From contig NZ_KQ236745.1 of NCBI RefSeq assembly GCF_001185345.1, positions 208,655-272,654 on the forward strand: a stretch of 64,000 nucleotides of DNA. Direction: 5' to 3'. The notes beneath the pieces were generated by a model that searched no databases, was not told the origin of the DNA, and worked only from the letters and a program-made list of their open reading frames with translations. Source of the stretch: Dorea sp. D27. Lineage in GTDB: Bacteria > Bacillota > Clostridia > Lachnospirales > Lachnospiraceae. This document shows, one piece after another, positions 8,030-18,120 of this stretch. The position numbers and the translations under genes are program-made. Numbering within the stretch: the stretch's first letter is position 1; each line of letters starts with the position of its first letter.

Positions 8030-10743
8030 AATAATCCCCTATTAAACTCTGGAATCGATATGGGCTTGCTAAATAGAAAGCCTTGTACGGTTTTGACGCC
8101 ATATTTTCTTAAAATTTCCAGCTGCTGTTTATCCTCAATTCCTTCGGCTATTAATTGAATGCTCATTTCATCACACATTTTTGCCATGGTTCCAATAATT
8201 ATCTGAGATCTTTTATTTGCGATAATGCCTTTTACAAAGCCTTTATCAATCTTTAATACGTCAAATTTTACCAGTGAAAGCAGCGCCAGATTTGAGCTCT
8301 CTACCCCAAAATCATCCATCGCGACTTTGAATCCGGCGTTCCTTATTTGATCTATTCTTGTTACCAACGTCTCTAAATCCGTACAGCTGGAGCTTTCGGT
8401 GATTTCTATCTCCAAAAATTCTCTTTGTACGTGATATTTGCTGCTGATAGCTTCAATCTTATTTACAAAGCCATCATCCATGAATGTAATCTTTGAAAAA
8501 TTGCTTGAAATCGTAATCAAAGAATTACCCTGCTGCTCCCAGGCGCTTAGATTTTTACACACTTCTTCAAAAACATAATAATCGATCTTGCTGATGAAGT
8601 ATGTTTCTTCTAATACCGGAATAAATCTGTCAGGTGTTATGATGGAGCCATTTTCATCCTCGTAGCGAATCAGTGCTTCGGCCCCGACAATCCTGTAATC
8701 TTCTACATCTATCTTGGGCTGCAGATACACTTTGAAATTATGGTTTTTTATATGTTCCATTAATACATCAGGTGCGGCCAGAAATTTCAACATATCATTA
8801 GTATGTCTGTAACGGGCAGTTGTATGATGACCTTGATAAAATCTCTTTTTATCGGCATACATCATTTCATCTGCAGCTTTTATAATGTCCTGTATATGTG
8901 AGGATTGTCTATTCCACTTACATCCTATCGCGATTTGACATTTGCTGTTCTCAAAATCATTCTTCAATAGCTGGACGCTGTCATAAAAGCATTCCTCTGT
9001 GATATCCACATATATGATTACGAACTCATCACCGCCGATACGGTAAAGATAGTTCGATGATTCTCTGCTTTTCATGATACCGGCGCATTCTTTTATCAGA
9101 TCATCTCCCGCATCGTGGCCAAACGAGTCATTGATTTCTTTCAGTCCGTTGATATCTAAAAAGACGACACCGACAGAACTTTCACATGTTTCAAGTTCAG
9201 AAACATCCTGGATAAAACGATTCCTGTTATAGAAAGAAGTCAATTTGTCTACCTGGCTTAACTCAAATAACATCTTTTCATTTTCGTTTCTCTGCATCGT
9301 GAGGGAGAGGAAATACTGGATAGTCTGCATAAATGGAACAGCTGTTTCGGCCATATCTAAATCTTGATTATCCAATCCTATGGATCCGTTTACTTTTCCA
9401 TTCTTCATTAACGGGACCCAGACTATATTCCGTATGCCCTGCTGTGAAAGCAGCTCATAGCCGGTGTGAAATGTATCCTTTAAATCCTCTATATCGTTGA
9501 TAACAACCTTCTTGTGCTTATCCAGCTCATCAAGCCATACTTGATAGTCACCTATCGGTATATTCTGCAAATGGTCAATCTCCGGAGAGATGCCTTCCTT
9601 ACACCATTCTGCGATATTTGAATAATAATCGCCATGAAATAAGAAAACATAGGAGCGTTCTGCCGAAAACAATGTTCCGATATATTCCAGAACCTTAGTC
9701 ATGGCGATTTTAATATCCCGGTTATCATAGAGCTCCCTTACACATGCAAGGCGGATTTCGTCTCTCTCAAGCCTTCTTTGCAATTCTTTTTTTTCTTCAT
9801 TGGCTTCTGTGATATCAAAGGCAATCTCCATTCTTGCTATGCGCCCGTCCCATTCTATCAGACGGTCTTTTAGCAGGTAATGCTTGTTAATCACAGGGTT
9901 CGTATACTCCCAGGAATATGTTTCATCCACTTTTAGAAGCTGGTTAGTACAGAAGGGGCATGGTTCATCAAATCCCTGTAATACTTTATAACATTTTAAA
10001 TCTGGCCGGCTGTCGTCAATATGAAAGATTTTCTTACCTGCTTCATTGACGAATAGCAGATCATATGTATTCATATCTGAAACATACATTAGTTCTGATA
10101 TTTCATTCATAGGTGCCAGCAATTCCTGGGCCCTTTTTGATAACTGTTCACTCCTTTTTATATTTTCATTTTCAGCTGCAAGTAATTTCCTCTGCCGTTT
10201 TTGCTGATAGAAGGTAAAAACTGAGGATCCGAGAGCCATCACGATAAATATGGAATTCATTATAATCAATGTATGTCTTGCATTCTGTACTGTCTGCTCT
10301 GCATAAGCTTCAGCTGTAAATACCGTGTCATCTGCTAATTCGAAATAATCTTCGCTCAGTTCATAGAGCTGGCTGGCAGAGGAACCATCCCGATAGCCTG
10401 CTATCTGCATCTTGATATCTTCCCAGTCCTCTTTCATCTCGACTAACATGGACTGGAATTCATCGCATTCAAGCCTTCTTAAATCTAATTCATCGCTTCC
10501 GTCTGAAAGTCCGGACAAAATATTATCCAGGCGCTGCATCAGTTCATCATCAGGCACATGGTTCAGCTCCTTTTTTATAAGCCGCTGTGTCGCGCCGCGG
10601 ACGATACCGATATAATTGATAACTCTGGCATTCCCCTGTAAATCGTCGATTAGATTTAATGACATCAATGCTGTGAAAACCAGTGCAACGCATAAAATAA
10701 CGGGAACAAAGATACCCCCCAATTTTGTCCATATTTTTCTCAT
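8026..10743 (-). CDS. Membrane sensor protein with PAS, GAF, GGDEF and EAL domains
   Basis: 905 aa from the ATG preceded by GTGGAGAACGATAGT; an upstream ATG would add 11 residues. Order: TM helix (about 10-30), extracytoplasmic helical sensor (31-155), TM helix (155-178), PAS-like domain holding CPFC (about 200-300), GAF domain (about 330-480), GGDEF domain with intact GGDEF at 570-574, and EAL domain with intact EAL at 689-691. Both c-di-GMP synthesis and breakdown are therefore possible; the balance cannot be read from sequence. The PAS cysteine pair hints at redox or metal sensing, which is inference. It is translationally coupled to the downstream Crp/Fnr regulator. A minus-strand TATAAT (plus 10790-10795) lies upstream with a poor -35. 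Confidence 0.88.
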   Translation of the reverse strand: MRKIWTKLGGIFVPVILCVALVFTALMSLNLIDDLQGNARVINYIGIVRGATQRLIKKELNHVPDDELMQRLDNILSGLSDGSDELDLRRLECDEFQSMLVEMKEDWEDIKMQIAGYRDGSSASQLYELSEDYFELADDTVFTAEAYAEQTVQNARHTLIIMNSIFIVMALGSSVFTFYQQKRQRKLLAAENENIKRSEQLSKRAQELLAPMNEISELMYVSDMNTYDLLFVNEAGKKIFHIDDSRPDLKCYKVLQGFDEPCPFCTNQLLKVDETYSWEYTNPVINKHYLLKDRLIEWDGRIARMEIAFDITEANEEKKELQRRLERDEIRLACVRELYDNRDIKIAMTKVLEYIGTLFSAERSYVFLFHGDYYSNIAEWCKEGISPEIDHLQNIPIGDYQVWLDELDKHKKVVINDIEDLKDTFHTGYELLSQQGIRNIVWVPLMKNGKVNGSIGLDNQDLDMAETAVPFMQTIQYFLSLTMQRNENEKMLFELSQVDKLTSFYNRNRFIQDVSELETCESSVGVVFLDINGLKEINDSFGHDAGDDLIKECAGIMKSRESSNYLYRIGGDEFVIIYVDITEECFYDSVQLLKNDFENSKCQIAIGCKWNRQSSHIQDIIKAADEMMYADKKRFYQGHHTTARYRHTNDMLKFLAAPDVLMEHIKNHNFKVYLQPKIDVEDYRIVGAEALIRYEDENGSIITPDRFIPVLEETYFISKIDYYVFEEVCKNLSAWEQQGNSLITISSNFSKITFMDDGFVNKIEAISSKYHVQREFLEIEITESSSCTDLETLVTRIDQIRNAGFKVAMDDFGVESSNLALLSLVKFDVLKIDKGFVKGIIANKRSQIIIGTMAKMCDEMSIQLIAEGIEDKQQLEILRKYGVKTVQGFLFSKPISIPEFNRGLL

Positions 10744-10871
10744 ACTATCGTTCTCCACATTTCTATTGACTAACAATCAAATTAACTTCATTATACAACA
10801 TCACGGTACGCAAGTATAGCAAAACTGCGAACTTATCGGACAGGCCGGGTACCGCTGCAATGTTAATGACA

Positions 10872-10900
10872 TTGTCATATTGGCAGCGTTGGGATATAAT
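10872..10900 (+). promoter_or_regulatory. Sigma-A promoter of the two-component operon
   Basis: TTGTCA (10872-10877) and TATAAT (10895-10900) are separated by exactly 17 bases, and lie 34 bases before the response-regulator ATG. The divergent minus-strand gene has its own TATAAT about 100 bases away. Confidence 0.75.
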
Positions 10901-10933
10901 AGAATTTAATTCTTTAAAAGGAGATAAACGTTA

Positions 10934-11620
10934 ATGAAAAAGCTGTTTTTGGTCGAGGATGATAAGGAAATTGCTAAAAACCTTGCCCGCCTGCTGCGCT
11001 CTGAAGGTTTCTTGGTCAGCCATGCCCCTACGCAGAAAGAAGCTGCCGGAATAATTGCGGAGAATAAATTCGACCTGGCTCTCGTCGATATCTCTCTGCC
11101 TGATGGCAATGGCTTTGCAGTCTGCACAGAAATCAAGCAGACGCAGGACATCCCCGTTATCTTCCTGACGGCGTCAGGCGATGAGGCGAGCGTTGTTACC
11201 GGGCTCAACATGGGGGCGGACGATTATATCACCAAGCCCTTCCGCCCGCGTGAGCTGGTTGCCCGGATAGAAACTGCCCTGCGCAAATCCGGGCGTGCTC
11301 CTTCCGCGTTTGAAATCTGCGGGCTGTCTGTAGATACGGCGAGTGGAATAGTAAAAAAAGGAGGCGGAGAAGTTTTCCTATCCGCGCTGGAATACCGACT
11401 GCTGCTCGTTTTCATCAACAATCCCGATGCCATCATCACACGGGACAGGCTGTTGGACGAATTATGGGATGTTGCCGGCGAATTTGTCAATAATAATACA
11501 CTGACCGTATATATCAAGCGGCTGAGGGAAAAGATTGAGGACGATCCCGCGCGTCCGCGCATTATCCTGACTGTCAGGGGCATGGGATACAGGCTGGGGG
11601 GCGGCTATGTTTCGAAATAG
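10934..11620 (+). CDS. OmpR-family response regulator
   Basis: 228 aa. The receiver domain (1-120) has the acidic pair EDD at 8-10, the phospho-acceptor D52 in LVDISLPDG, the conserved T in FLTAS and K in TKPFRP. The winged-helix DNA-binding domain follows (about 130-225) and ends with the usual GMGYRL signature. The start has AAGGAGATAAACGTTA before the ATG. It overlaps the histidine kinase gene by 14 bases and is followed by an ABC/FtsX exporter, the arrangement of Bce/Vra-type antimicrobial-peptide sensing and detoxification modules. The direct repeats before the ABC gene are its likely target. Confidence 0.93.
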   Translation: MKKLFLVEDDKEIAKNLARLLRSEGFLVSHAPTQKEAAGIIAENKFDLALVDISLPDGNGFAVCTEIKQTQDIPVIFLTASGDEASVVTGLNMGADDYITKPFRPRELVARIETALRKSGRAPSAFEICGLSVDTASGIVKKGGGEVFLSALEYRLLLVFINNPDAIITRDRLLDELWDVAGEFVNNNTLTVYIKRLREKIEDDPARPRIILTVRGMGYRLGGGYVSK

Positions 11621-12596
11621 AGAGATTCGGCAATTCGCCATCGTGTTTTCTATAATAACCACAGTTTCGGCTGTGGCTGGGTATGCTGTCCGTCCGTCCG
11701 CCGCAATATTGGCGCTTGCTTCTGCCGCAGCCTTTGGGATTGCTTTTTTCGTGTTTACGAGAGCCCGGTACAGAAGCATTGCGCAGGTCTCGGATCAGAT
11801 TGATCTTGTACTTCATAATGCGGATCATCTGTATATAAGTGATTCAGAAGAAGGCGAGCTCTCCATTCTCCAGAGTGAAATTACAAAAATGACGCTGCGT
11901 ATCCGGGAACAGAATGAGGCACTGAAAAGAGAGAAAAACCATCTTGCGGAGTCTCTCGCCGATATCGCCCACCAGCTCCGTACCCCGCTCACCTCCGCGA
12001 ACCTTATTCTGTCCCTGCTGAAACACAACCCGGAAGAAAAAGAACGGAAAGCTCTGCTGCGGGAGGCGGAGGAGTTGTTTATACAGATGGAATGGCTCAT
12101 CACTTCTCTGCTGAAATTATCCCGTCTGGATGCAGGCATCGTAGTGTTTCAGAGTGGACAGGTAGACGTAAACAGCTTGATCAGTGCTGCGCTCCGCCCG
12201 TTTCTGATATCAATGGAGCTGCACGACATCCGGGTACAGACAGACATACCGGAAGGGACGATGATTTCAGGTGATTCGGGCTGGCTTTCGGAAGCTGTCC
12301 AAAATATACTGAAAAACTGTATGGAAGGCGTGGGTGATAATGGAAAGATAGAAATTGCCTGTGAGGAAACCCTTCTATTTACTGAAATAACAATACGCGA
12401 CAGCGGCGGGGGCATTGAAAAAGAAGACTTGCCCCATCTCTTTGACCGGTTTTACCGCGGAAGGAATTCCAGCGCTACGGGCTATGGTATAGGACTGGCT
12501 CTTTGCAAGACGATCATTACCCGGCAGGGAGGAACGGTAGCAGCAAAAAACCATCCTCAGGGCGGGGCTTTCTTTTCAATCCGTTTTCCAAAGTGA
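11607..12596 (+). CDS. Sensor histidine kinase with short extracellular loop
   Basis: 329 aa. Two close TM helices (about 10-28 and 33-52) leave almost no extracellular loop, then come a HAMP-like linker, a HisKA domain with H122 in DIAHQLRTPL, and a HATPase domain with NILKN, DSGGGI and GYGIGLALC. This is the intramembrane-sensing layout, in which the kinase typically senses through its ABC partner rather than by binding a ligand outside (established for BceS-type kinases). The gene overlaps the regulator and precedes the transporter, which supports that reading. The stimulus is unknown; a peptide antibiotic is the usual one. Confidence 0.9.
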   Translation: MFRNREIRQFAIVFSIITTVSAVAGYAVRPSAAILALASAAAFGIAFFVFTRARYRSIAQVSDQIDLVLHNADHLYISDSEEGELSILQSEITKMTLRIREQNEALKREKNHLAESLADIAHQLRTPLTSANLILSLLKHNPEEKERKALLREAEELFIQMEWLITSLLKLSRLDAGIVVFQSGQVDVNSLISAALRPFLISMELHDIRVQTDIPEGTMISGDSGWLSEAVQNILKNCMEGVGDNGKIEIACEETLLFTEITIRDSGGGIEKEDLPHLFDRFYRGRNSSATGYGIGLALCKTIITRQGGTVAAKNHPQGGAFFSIRFPK

Positions 12597-12646
12597 CGAA
12601 ACAGTCACCGAAAAGTCACGAAGATGTAAGGGTGTTGTTCTAATAT
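12588..12646 (+). promoter_or_regulatory. Promoter and OmpR-type direct repeats ahead of the ABC exporter
   Basis: Two AGTCAC copies (12603-12608 and 12614-12619) are exactly 11 bases apart, and GTGAC at about 12591 forms an inverted match with the first. A TATAAT-like box, TAATAT (12641-12646), follows with no good -35; the second repeat sits in the -35 position. Eleven-base direct repeats overlapping a poor -35 are typical of activation by OmpR-family regulators. Assignment to the adjacent regulator is inference. Confidence 0.5.
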
Positions 12647-12717
12647 ATGGGTATGTTCAGGGCTGGCGGTGAAGACTGGCAGGAATCTGAACAGACATAT
12701 AAAAGGAGGCTCATGTT

Positions 12718-13404
12718 ATGGGATTTTTAAAAGTTGCGGATTTGTGTAAGGTGTACGGCAAAGGGGAAAATCAGGTTACCGCCTTGAACCATGTCTCTCT
12801 TACGATTGAAAAAGGGGAGTTTACCGCAATCATCGGTTCCTCTGGCTCCGGCAAATCTACATTGCTGCACGCTATCGCCGGTGTAGATGTGCCGTCGAGC
12901 GGAAAAGTGTATCTGAACGGACAGGATGTGTACGCGCAAAGTAATGAAAAGCTTGCTGTGTTCCGCAGGCGGCAGGTCGGGCTCATATATCAGTTCCACA
13001 ACCTCATACCTACTTTGAACGTGGTGGAAAACATAACACTACCGATTCTGATGGATAAGCGGAACGTGAACAGGGAACGACTGAACGACCTGCTGGAACT
13101 GCTCGGCCTGCAAGGCAGGAGAGCGCATCTGCCCAACCAGCTATCTGGAGGCCAGCAGCAGCGTGTCGCTATCGGGCGTGCCCTGATGAATGCCCCCCAG
13201 GTCTGTCTGGCAGATGAACCGACAGGCAGCCTGGACAGCCGTAACGGGCAGGAAATCATACGGCTGTTGAAGGAGAGTAATAAAAAATATGGGCAGACTT
13301 TGATACTTGTCACTCACGACGATAACATAGCTATGCAGGCAGACCGGATTATTGCCATTGCCGATGGAAAAGTGGTACGGGATGAGAGGCAGGTGGCGCG
13401 GTAA
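12718..13404 (+). CDS. ABC transporter ATP-binding protein (MacB/Bce type)
   Basis: 228 aa, the usual length. Walker A GSSGSGKST (about residues 40-48), Q-loop YQFHN, signature LSGGQQQRV, Walker B VCLADEPTGSLD and the H-loop histidine in LVTHDD are all intact, so it should be an active ATPase. AAAAGGAGG lies upstream of the ATG. It overlaps the permease start by one base (TAATG), which indicates coupled translation. LolD/MacB/BceA-type ATPases power mechanotransmission rather than classical import. Regulation by the preceding two-component system is likely. Confidence 0.92.
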   Translation: MGFLKVADLCKVYGKGENQVTALNHVSLTIEKGEFTAIIGSSGSGKSTLLHAIAGVDVPSSGKVYLNGQDVYAQSNEKLAVFRRRQVGLIYQFHNLIPTLNVVENITLPILMDKRNVNRERLNDLLELLGLQGRRAHLPNQLSGGQQQRVAIGRALMNAPQVCLADEPTGSLDSRNGQEIIRLLKESNKKYGQTLILVTHDDNIAMQADRIIAIADGKVVRDERQVAR

Positions 13405-15941
13405 TGAACATCTTTCATAAAGCAGCCCTGCAGGGGCTGAAAAAGGGCCGTGCCCGAACATTCGTAACAATTATAGGGGTGGCTTTGGCGGCGGCTATGA
13501 TTACCGCGGTCGCTACATTTGCCGTATCGCTGCAGAACTATGTCATAAATGGAGCAATTGTAAAGTACGGAGACTGGCATGTCGCATTTCAAGATACAGA
13601 TTATTCTTTTGTAAAGAAACAGGCAAAAGACAGCAGAACCGCAAATGTAGCGTCATATGAAAATGTTGGCTATGCTTCGCTTGAAGGCGGGGAAAACCCG
13701 GATAAGCCATATCTATTTATAGCAGGTTTTAATAAGGAGACTTTTGATACCCTGCCAATCCAGCTGATTTCAGGAAGGATGCCGAAAAACAGCGGGGAAA
13801 TCCTTGTACCGGCACATGTTGCCGCAAACGGCGGCGTAAAGATATCGGTTGGCGATACACTGGCTCTTTCCGTGGGAACGAGACAGGCCGAAGGGGAGAC
13901 GCTGAACCAGCATGACCCGTACAGCGCCGGAAAAGAGACATTGTCCCCCGGCCCGGAAAAGACGTATACCGTCGTAGGTATCTGTCAGAGACCGTCATTT
14001 GAAGAGATTTCCGCTCCGGGATATACGCTGATTACTGCAGCGGATCCGGCAGCTTTGTCGGACAGCTTCAGCACGTTCGTCACACTGAAGAATCCTGCTG
14101 AGGTCCACTCATATGCGGAAGGCGCCGCCGATGGACATGATGCCGTCCTGAACGATGACGTGCTGCGGTTCATGGGATATTCAGATGATAAGCTTTTTAA
14201 TGCACTGCTCTATTCAGTTGGAGGCATTTTGACCGCTCTCGTTATGCTTGGTTCCGTGTTCCTCATATATAATTCCTTCAACATATCATTAAATGAACGT
14301 ACGCATCAGTTCGGTATCCTTATGTCAGCCGGGGCCACGCAAAAGCAGCTGCGCAATTCTGTACTGTTTGAAGGGCTCTGCATCGGAGCGGTCGGAATCC
14401 CTCTCGGCATGCTGATAGGCATTCCAAGTATCAAGCTCGTACTTTCACTTGTGGCAAAGAATTTTACAAACCTTCTGTATGACAATGTACAATTGACTTT
14501 GAAGGTATCCGCCCCGGCTCTTGCAGCGGCAGCGTTTACCAGCCTGGCCACGATTCTCGTTTCAGCATATATTCCGGCCCGGAAAGCAGCTGCGATGCCG
14601 GTGATGGAGTGTATTCGCCAGACAAATGAGGTGAAGGTTGAAGCGAAAGCTGTCAGGACATCCAGATTCATGAGACGCATATACGGTTTAGAGGGAATGC
14701 TTGCATCGAAGAACTTTAAGCGGAATAAGCGGCGGTACCGTAGTATTGTCCTGTCACTAACGTTAAGTGTCGTGCTGTTTGTATCGGCAGGATCCTTTCG
14801 GACCTATCTGGCACAGATGGGCGAGCAGTCGGCGGTGGACGTAGACGGCGATATCTTGTTCTATACGAAAGATATGAAGGAAAGTGACCTGTTCCGGCTC
14901 TATGACAATCTGAAAGCTGCCGATGGGGTCACCAAAAGCACCTATCAGGCGCTCTCCACCTATACATGCAAGGTCAACAGACGTGATCTTACCAAGGCTT
15001 TCTGGGACAGCTACGGGGAGTCGGCCGGATTAGATGCGGCAGATGAAACGGTAGACCTGCTGATGGATGTACAGTTTATTGAAGATAACATATACGAGGG
15101 CTTCATCGAAAGCCTTGGTCTGTCCGCGGCAGAATATGCAGGACAGGATGCGAAGATGATTGCCGTAGGTAAAAAGACTGCGCATACCGATATGTTCAAA
15201 AGCCGCTCGATGGAATTTACACTAACCGTTCCATCCGGGGGAGAGACAAAGACGATTCACACGACATTTGTAGATACGTATCCTTTGGATCCTCCACCGG
15301 TGGATCCGTCTGAAGTGAAGGGATACAGCTTTATGGTAGTGGCTCCTTATGAGATGAAGCCTCAGTTTGACACGCTGGGCGCACCTGAAAAGCTGGACCT
15401 GACGTTTTGGTCCGACAATGCGGGGAAGTCTGTGGAGCAGATGAAAACGATGCTCGACGGGGCGGGCATCACTTCCGGGTATACCTTGTATAATGTCCAT
15501 CAGATGCTTGAGGAGAATAGGAACATATTATTTATCGTCAATCTGTTTACAGCCATTTTTGTCATAATGATGACACTCATTGCTGTGGCCAATGTATTTA
15601 ATACTATATCTACGAACATCAAGCTGCGCCGGCGGGAGCTTGCCATGCTCCGTTCTGTAGGGATGTCAGACCGTGATTTCAATAAGATGATGCGTTTTGA
15701 GTGTGCACTTTACGGATTCCGGACTATGCTATTCGGTCTGCCTGCCGCGGGGATTCTGTCCTGGCTCATCTATAAGGGGATGGAGGCCGCCGGCGGACAG
15801 GTTAAGTTTGTATTCCCGTGGAGCAGTATCGGAGCCAGCATACTTGGCGTGTTCTTTGTCATATTCATAACGATGTTATATGCCGTGAGCAAGATAAAGA
15901 AAGAAAACATTATAGATGCGCTTCGGGATGATATGATTTGA
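13404..15941 (+). CDS. FtsX-like ABC permease, two FtsX domains
   Basis: 845 aa. An N-terminal TM helix (about 18-40) is followed by a large extracellular region (about 45-265), then a first FtsX block of three TM helices (about 268-400), a second TM helix near 450, another extracellular domain (about 475-715) and a C-terminal FtsX block (about 720-840). RKAAAMPVMECIRQ marks the end of the first block. The overall layout fits antimicrobial-peptide detoxification or lipoprotein-type exporters with their BceA/MacB-like ATPase; it is longer than typical BceB (about 650 aa). Substrate unknown. Confidence 0.88.
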   Translation: MNIFHKAALQGLKKGRARTFVTIIGVALAAAMITAVATFAVSLQNYVINGAIVKYGDWHVAFQDTDYSFVKKQAKDSRTANVASYENVGYASLEGGENPDKPYLFIAGFNKETFDTLPIQLISGRMPKNSGEILVPAHVAANGGVKISVGDTLALSVGTRQAEGETLNQHDPYSAGKETLSPGPEKTYTVVGICQRPSFEEISAPGYTLITAADPAALSDSFSTFVTLKNPAEVHSYAEGAADGHDAVLNDDVLRFMGYSDDKLFNALLYSVGGILTALVMLGSVFLIYNSFNISLNERTHQFGILMSAGATQKQLRNSVLFEGLCIGAVGIPLGMLIGIPSIKLVLSLVAKNFTNLLYDNVQLTLKVSAPALAAAAFTSLATILVSAYIPARKAAAMPVMECIRQTNEVKVEAKAVRTSRFMRRIYGLEGMLASKNFKRNKRRYRSIVLSLTLSVVLFVSAGSFRTYLAQMGEQSAVDVDGDILFYTKDMKESDLFRLYDNLKAADGVTKSTYQALSTYTCKVNRRDLTKAFWDSYGESAGLDAADETVDLLMDVQFIEDNIYEGFIESLGLSAAEYAGQDAKMIAVGKKTAHTDMFKSRSMEFTLTVPSGGETKTIHTTFVDTYPLDPPPVDPSEVKGYSFMVVAPYEMKPQFDTLGAPEKLDLTFWSDNAGKSVEQMKTMLDGAGITSGYTLYNVHQMLEENRNILFIVNLFTAIFVIMMTLIAVANVFNTISTNIKLRRRELAMLRSVGMSDRDFNKMMRFECALYGFRTMLFGLPAAGILSWLIYKGMEAAGGQVKFVFPWSSIGASILGVFFVIFITMLYAVSKIKKENIIDALRDDMI

Positions 15942-16016
15942 TTCTGCTCCGGCAGCTGGACAGGGATGGATATGAGGATAAAGCGAAGAAAACGGGACCG
16001 CGTAAGAAACGGTTTT

Positions 16017-16058
16017 AAAAGTACAGAACAAACATTCGAGTTTGCTCTGTACTTTTTT
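16017..16058 (+). terminator. Intrinsic terminator after the ABC/FtsX operon
   Basis: A 17-bp inverted repeat (16017-16033 and 16040-16056, one mismatch) is followed by a run of T. Its right arm overlaps the -35 region of the uvrB promoter. Confidence 0.9.
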
Positions 16059-16076
16059 CATGCCATCTGATATAAT
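16048..16076 (+). promoter_or_regulatory. Extended -10 promoter of uvrB
   Basis: TATAAT (16071-16076) is preceded by TGA to make TGnTATAAT, an extended -10. The -35 position holds TGTACT with 17-base spacing. I see no clear LexA (GAAC...GTTC) box in the 62 bases between this promoter and the start codon. Confidence 0.65.
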
Positions 16077-16137
16077 CTTATCTAGTTGCAGGAATAATAC
16101 ATGTAATTACAAATGCATTCATAAAGGAGGAACTTTC

Positions 16138-18120
16138 GTGGATCATTTTGAATTAGTATCTGAATATAAGCCTACCGGCGATCAGCCACAGGCTATAGCT
16201 GAGCTCGCTGCAGGTTTTAAGGAAGGAAATCAATGTCAGACGCTTCTCGGCGTCACCGGCTCGGGTAAGACCTTTACCATGGCTAATGTTATACAGGAAC
16301 TGAATAAGCCGACATTGATTATCGCGCATAATAAGACGCTGGCAGCGCAGCTTTACGGAGAGTTCAAGGAATTCTTCCCCCACAATGCGGTGGAATATTT
16401 CGTCTCTTATTATGATTATTACCAGCCGGAGGCTTATGTACCATCTTCCGACACATACATCGCCAAGGACTCTTCCATTAATGACGAGATTGACAAGCTC
16501 CGCCACTCTGCTACGGCAGCCCTGTCTGAGCGCAGGGATGTGATTATCATTGCCAGCGTGTCCTGCATCTACGGCCTGGGCAGCCCGATCGACTACCAGG
16601 AGATGGTAATATCCCTGCGTCCGGGCATGATAAAGGACAGGGACGATATTATAAGGAAGCTGATAGATATCCAGTATGACCGCAATGAGATGGACTTTAA
16701 GCGTGGCACGTTCCGGGTACGGGGAGATGTGCTGGAAGTCATTCCGGCAATGAATGACTGTGACGTTTTCCGTATTGAGTTTTTCGGAGATGAAGTAGAG
16801 CGTATCACGGAGGTAGATGCGCTGACGGGAGAGATAAAGAACGAACTGAACCATATTGCAATATTTCCCGCCTCTCATTACGTAGTATCCAAAGACAGCA
16901 TGGAGCGGGCGGTAAAAGACATAGAAGTGGAACTGGAAGAACAGATTCGGTATTTTAAGGGAAAGGGAAAGCTCCTTGAAGCGCAGAGAATCTCTGAGCG
17001 GACGAATTTTGACATAGAGATGATGCGGGAGACCGGATTCTGCTCCGGGATAGAGAATTATTCAAGGCATCTGACTGGTCTGGCTCCGGGGCAGCCGCCG
17101 CATACGCTGATAGATTATTTCCCGGATGATTTTATTATGATGATAGATGAATCTCATAAGACAGTGCCGCAGATTGGCGGCATGTACCACGGCGACCAGT
17201 CAAGAAAGTCTACGCTTGTAGAATACGGGTTCCGTCTGCCTTCGGCTAAGGACAACAGGCCGCTCAGCTTTGACGAATTCGAGAGTAAGCTGAACCAGGT
17301 GATGTTCGTCTCCGCCACACCGGGCCGCTATGAAGAAGAACATGAGCTTCTGCGGGCCGAGCAGGTCATCCGTCCGACGGGGCTTCTGGACCCTGAGGTG
17401 GAAGTGCGGCCGGTGGAAGGACAGATAGACAATCTGGTCGGTGAAGTGAATAAAGAAGTGGCTAAAAAGAACAAGATACTTATAACGACGCTGACAAAAC
17501 GTATGGCAGAAGACTTGACGGACTATATGCGCGAACTTGGCATACGGGTAAAGTATCTGCATTCTGATATCGATACGCTGGAGCGGACCGAGATTGTCAG
17601 GGATATGCGTCTCGATGTGTTTGATGTGCTCGTAGGTATCAACCTGCTGAGAGAAGGCCTAGATATTCCGGAGATTACGCTTGTAGCGATTCTGGATGCG
17701 GACAAAGAAGGCTTCCTGCGTTCTGAAGTATCGCTGATTCAGACCATCGGCCGCGCGGCCCGTAACTCGGAAGGACATGTAATCATGTACGCGGACAAGA
17801 TGACCGACTCCATGCGTCTTGCCATTGAAGAGACGAGACGCCGCCGGCAGATTCAGATGAAGTATAATGAAGAGCATGGCATCACGCCTCAGACGATTCA
17901 GAAAGCTGTCCGCGACCTCATCAGTATCTCGAAGAAAGTAGCTGCAGAAGAGATGCGTATGGAAAAAGACCCCGAATCTATGAGCAAGAAAGAGCTGGAC
18001 AAACTTATAAAAGAGATAACAAAGAGAATGAAGACCGCGGCGGCAGAGCTGAACTTTGAGGCAGCGGCAGAATTGCGCGATAAATTAGTTGAATTAAAAA
18101 AGATATCAGAAGATTTATAA
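16138..18120 (+). CDS. uvrB: Excinuclease ABC subunit B
   Basis: 660 aa from the GTG preceded by AAAGGAGGAACTTTC; an in-frame ATG 96 bases upstream lies in the promoter and terminator region and is rejected. The protein has the PTGDQPQAI start, Walker A GVTGSGKT (about 39-46), the beta-hairpin region with [16 protein letters not shown]-like DESH, the C-terminal helicase motifs with QTIGRAARN, and a C-terminal UVR domain ([11 protein letters not shown]) that contacts UvrC. It loads onto damaged DNA with UvrA in nucleotide excision repair. uvrA follows directly, the usual Firmicute order. Length and motifs are all normal. Confidence 0.98.
   Translation: MDHFELVSEYKPTGDQPQAIAELAAGFKEGNQCQTLLGVTGSGKTFTMANVIQELNKPTLIIAHNKTLAAQLYGEFKEFFPHNAVEYFVSYYDYYQPEAYVPSSDTYIAKDSSINDEIDKLRHSATAALSERRDVIIIASVSCIYGLGSPIDYQEMVISLRPGMIKDRDDIIRKLIDIQYDRNEMDFKRGTFRVRGDVLEVIPAMNDCDVFRIEFFGDEVERITEVDALTGEIKNELNHIAIFPASHYVVSKDSMERAVKDIEVELEEQIRYFKGKGKLLEAQRISERTNFDIEMMRETGFCSGIENYSRHLTGLAPGQPPHTLIDYFPDDFIMMIDESHKTVPQIGGMYHGDQSRKSTLVEYGFRLPSAKDNRPLSFDEFESKLNQVMFVSATPGRYEEEHELLRAEQVIRPTGLLDPEVEVRPVEGQIDNLVGEVNKEVAKKNKILITTLTKRMAEDLTDYMRELGIRVKYLHSDIDTLERTEIVRDMRLDVFDVLVGINLLREGLDIPEITLVAILDADKEGFLRSEVSLIQTIGRAARNSEGHVIMYADKMTDSMRLAIEETRRRRQIQMKYNEEHGITPQTIQKAVRDLISISKKVAAEEMRMEKDPESMSKKELDKLIKEITKRMKTAAAELNFEAAAELRDKLVELKKISEDL

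Noticed and set aside
16042-16137. N-terminal extension of UvrB from an upstream ATG
   Set aside because: The stretch contains the terminator arm and the TATAAT promoter; the GTG at 16138 has an ideal AAAGGAGG site and gives the standard UvrB start.
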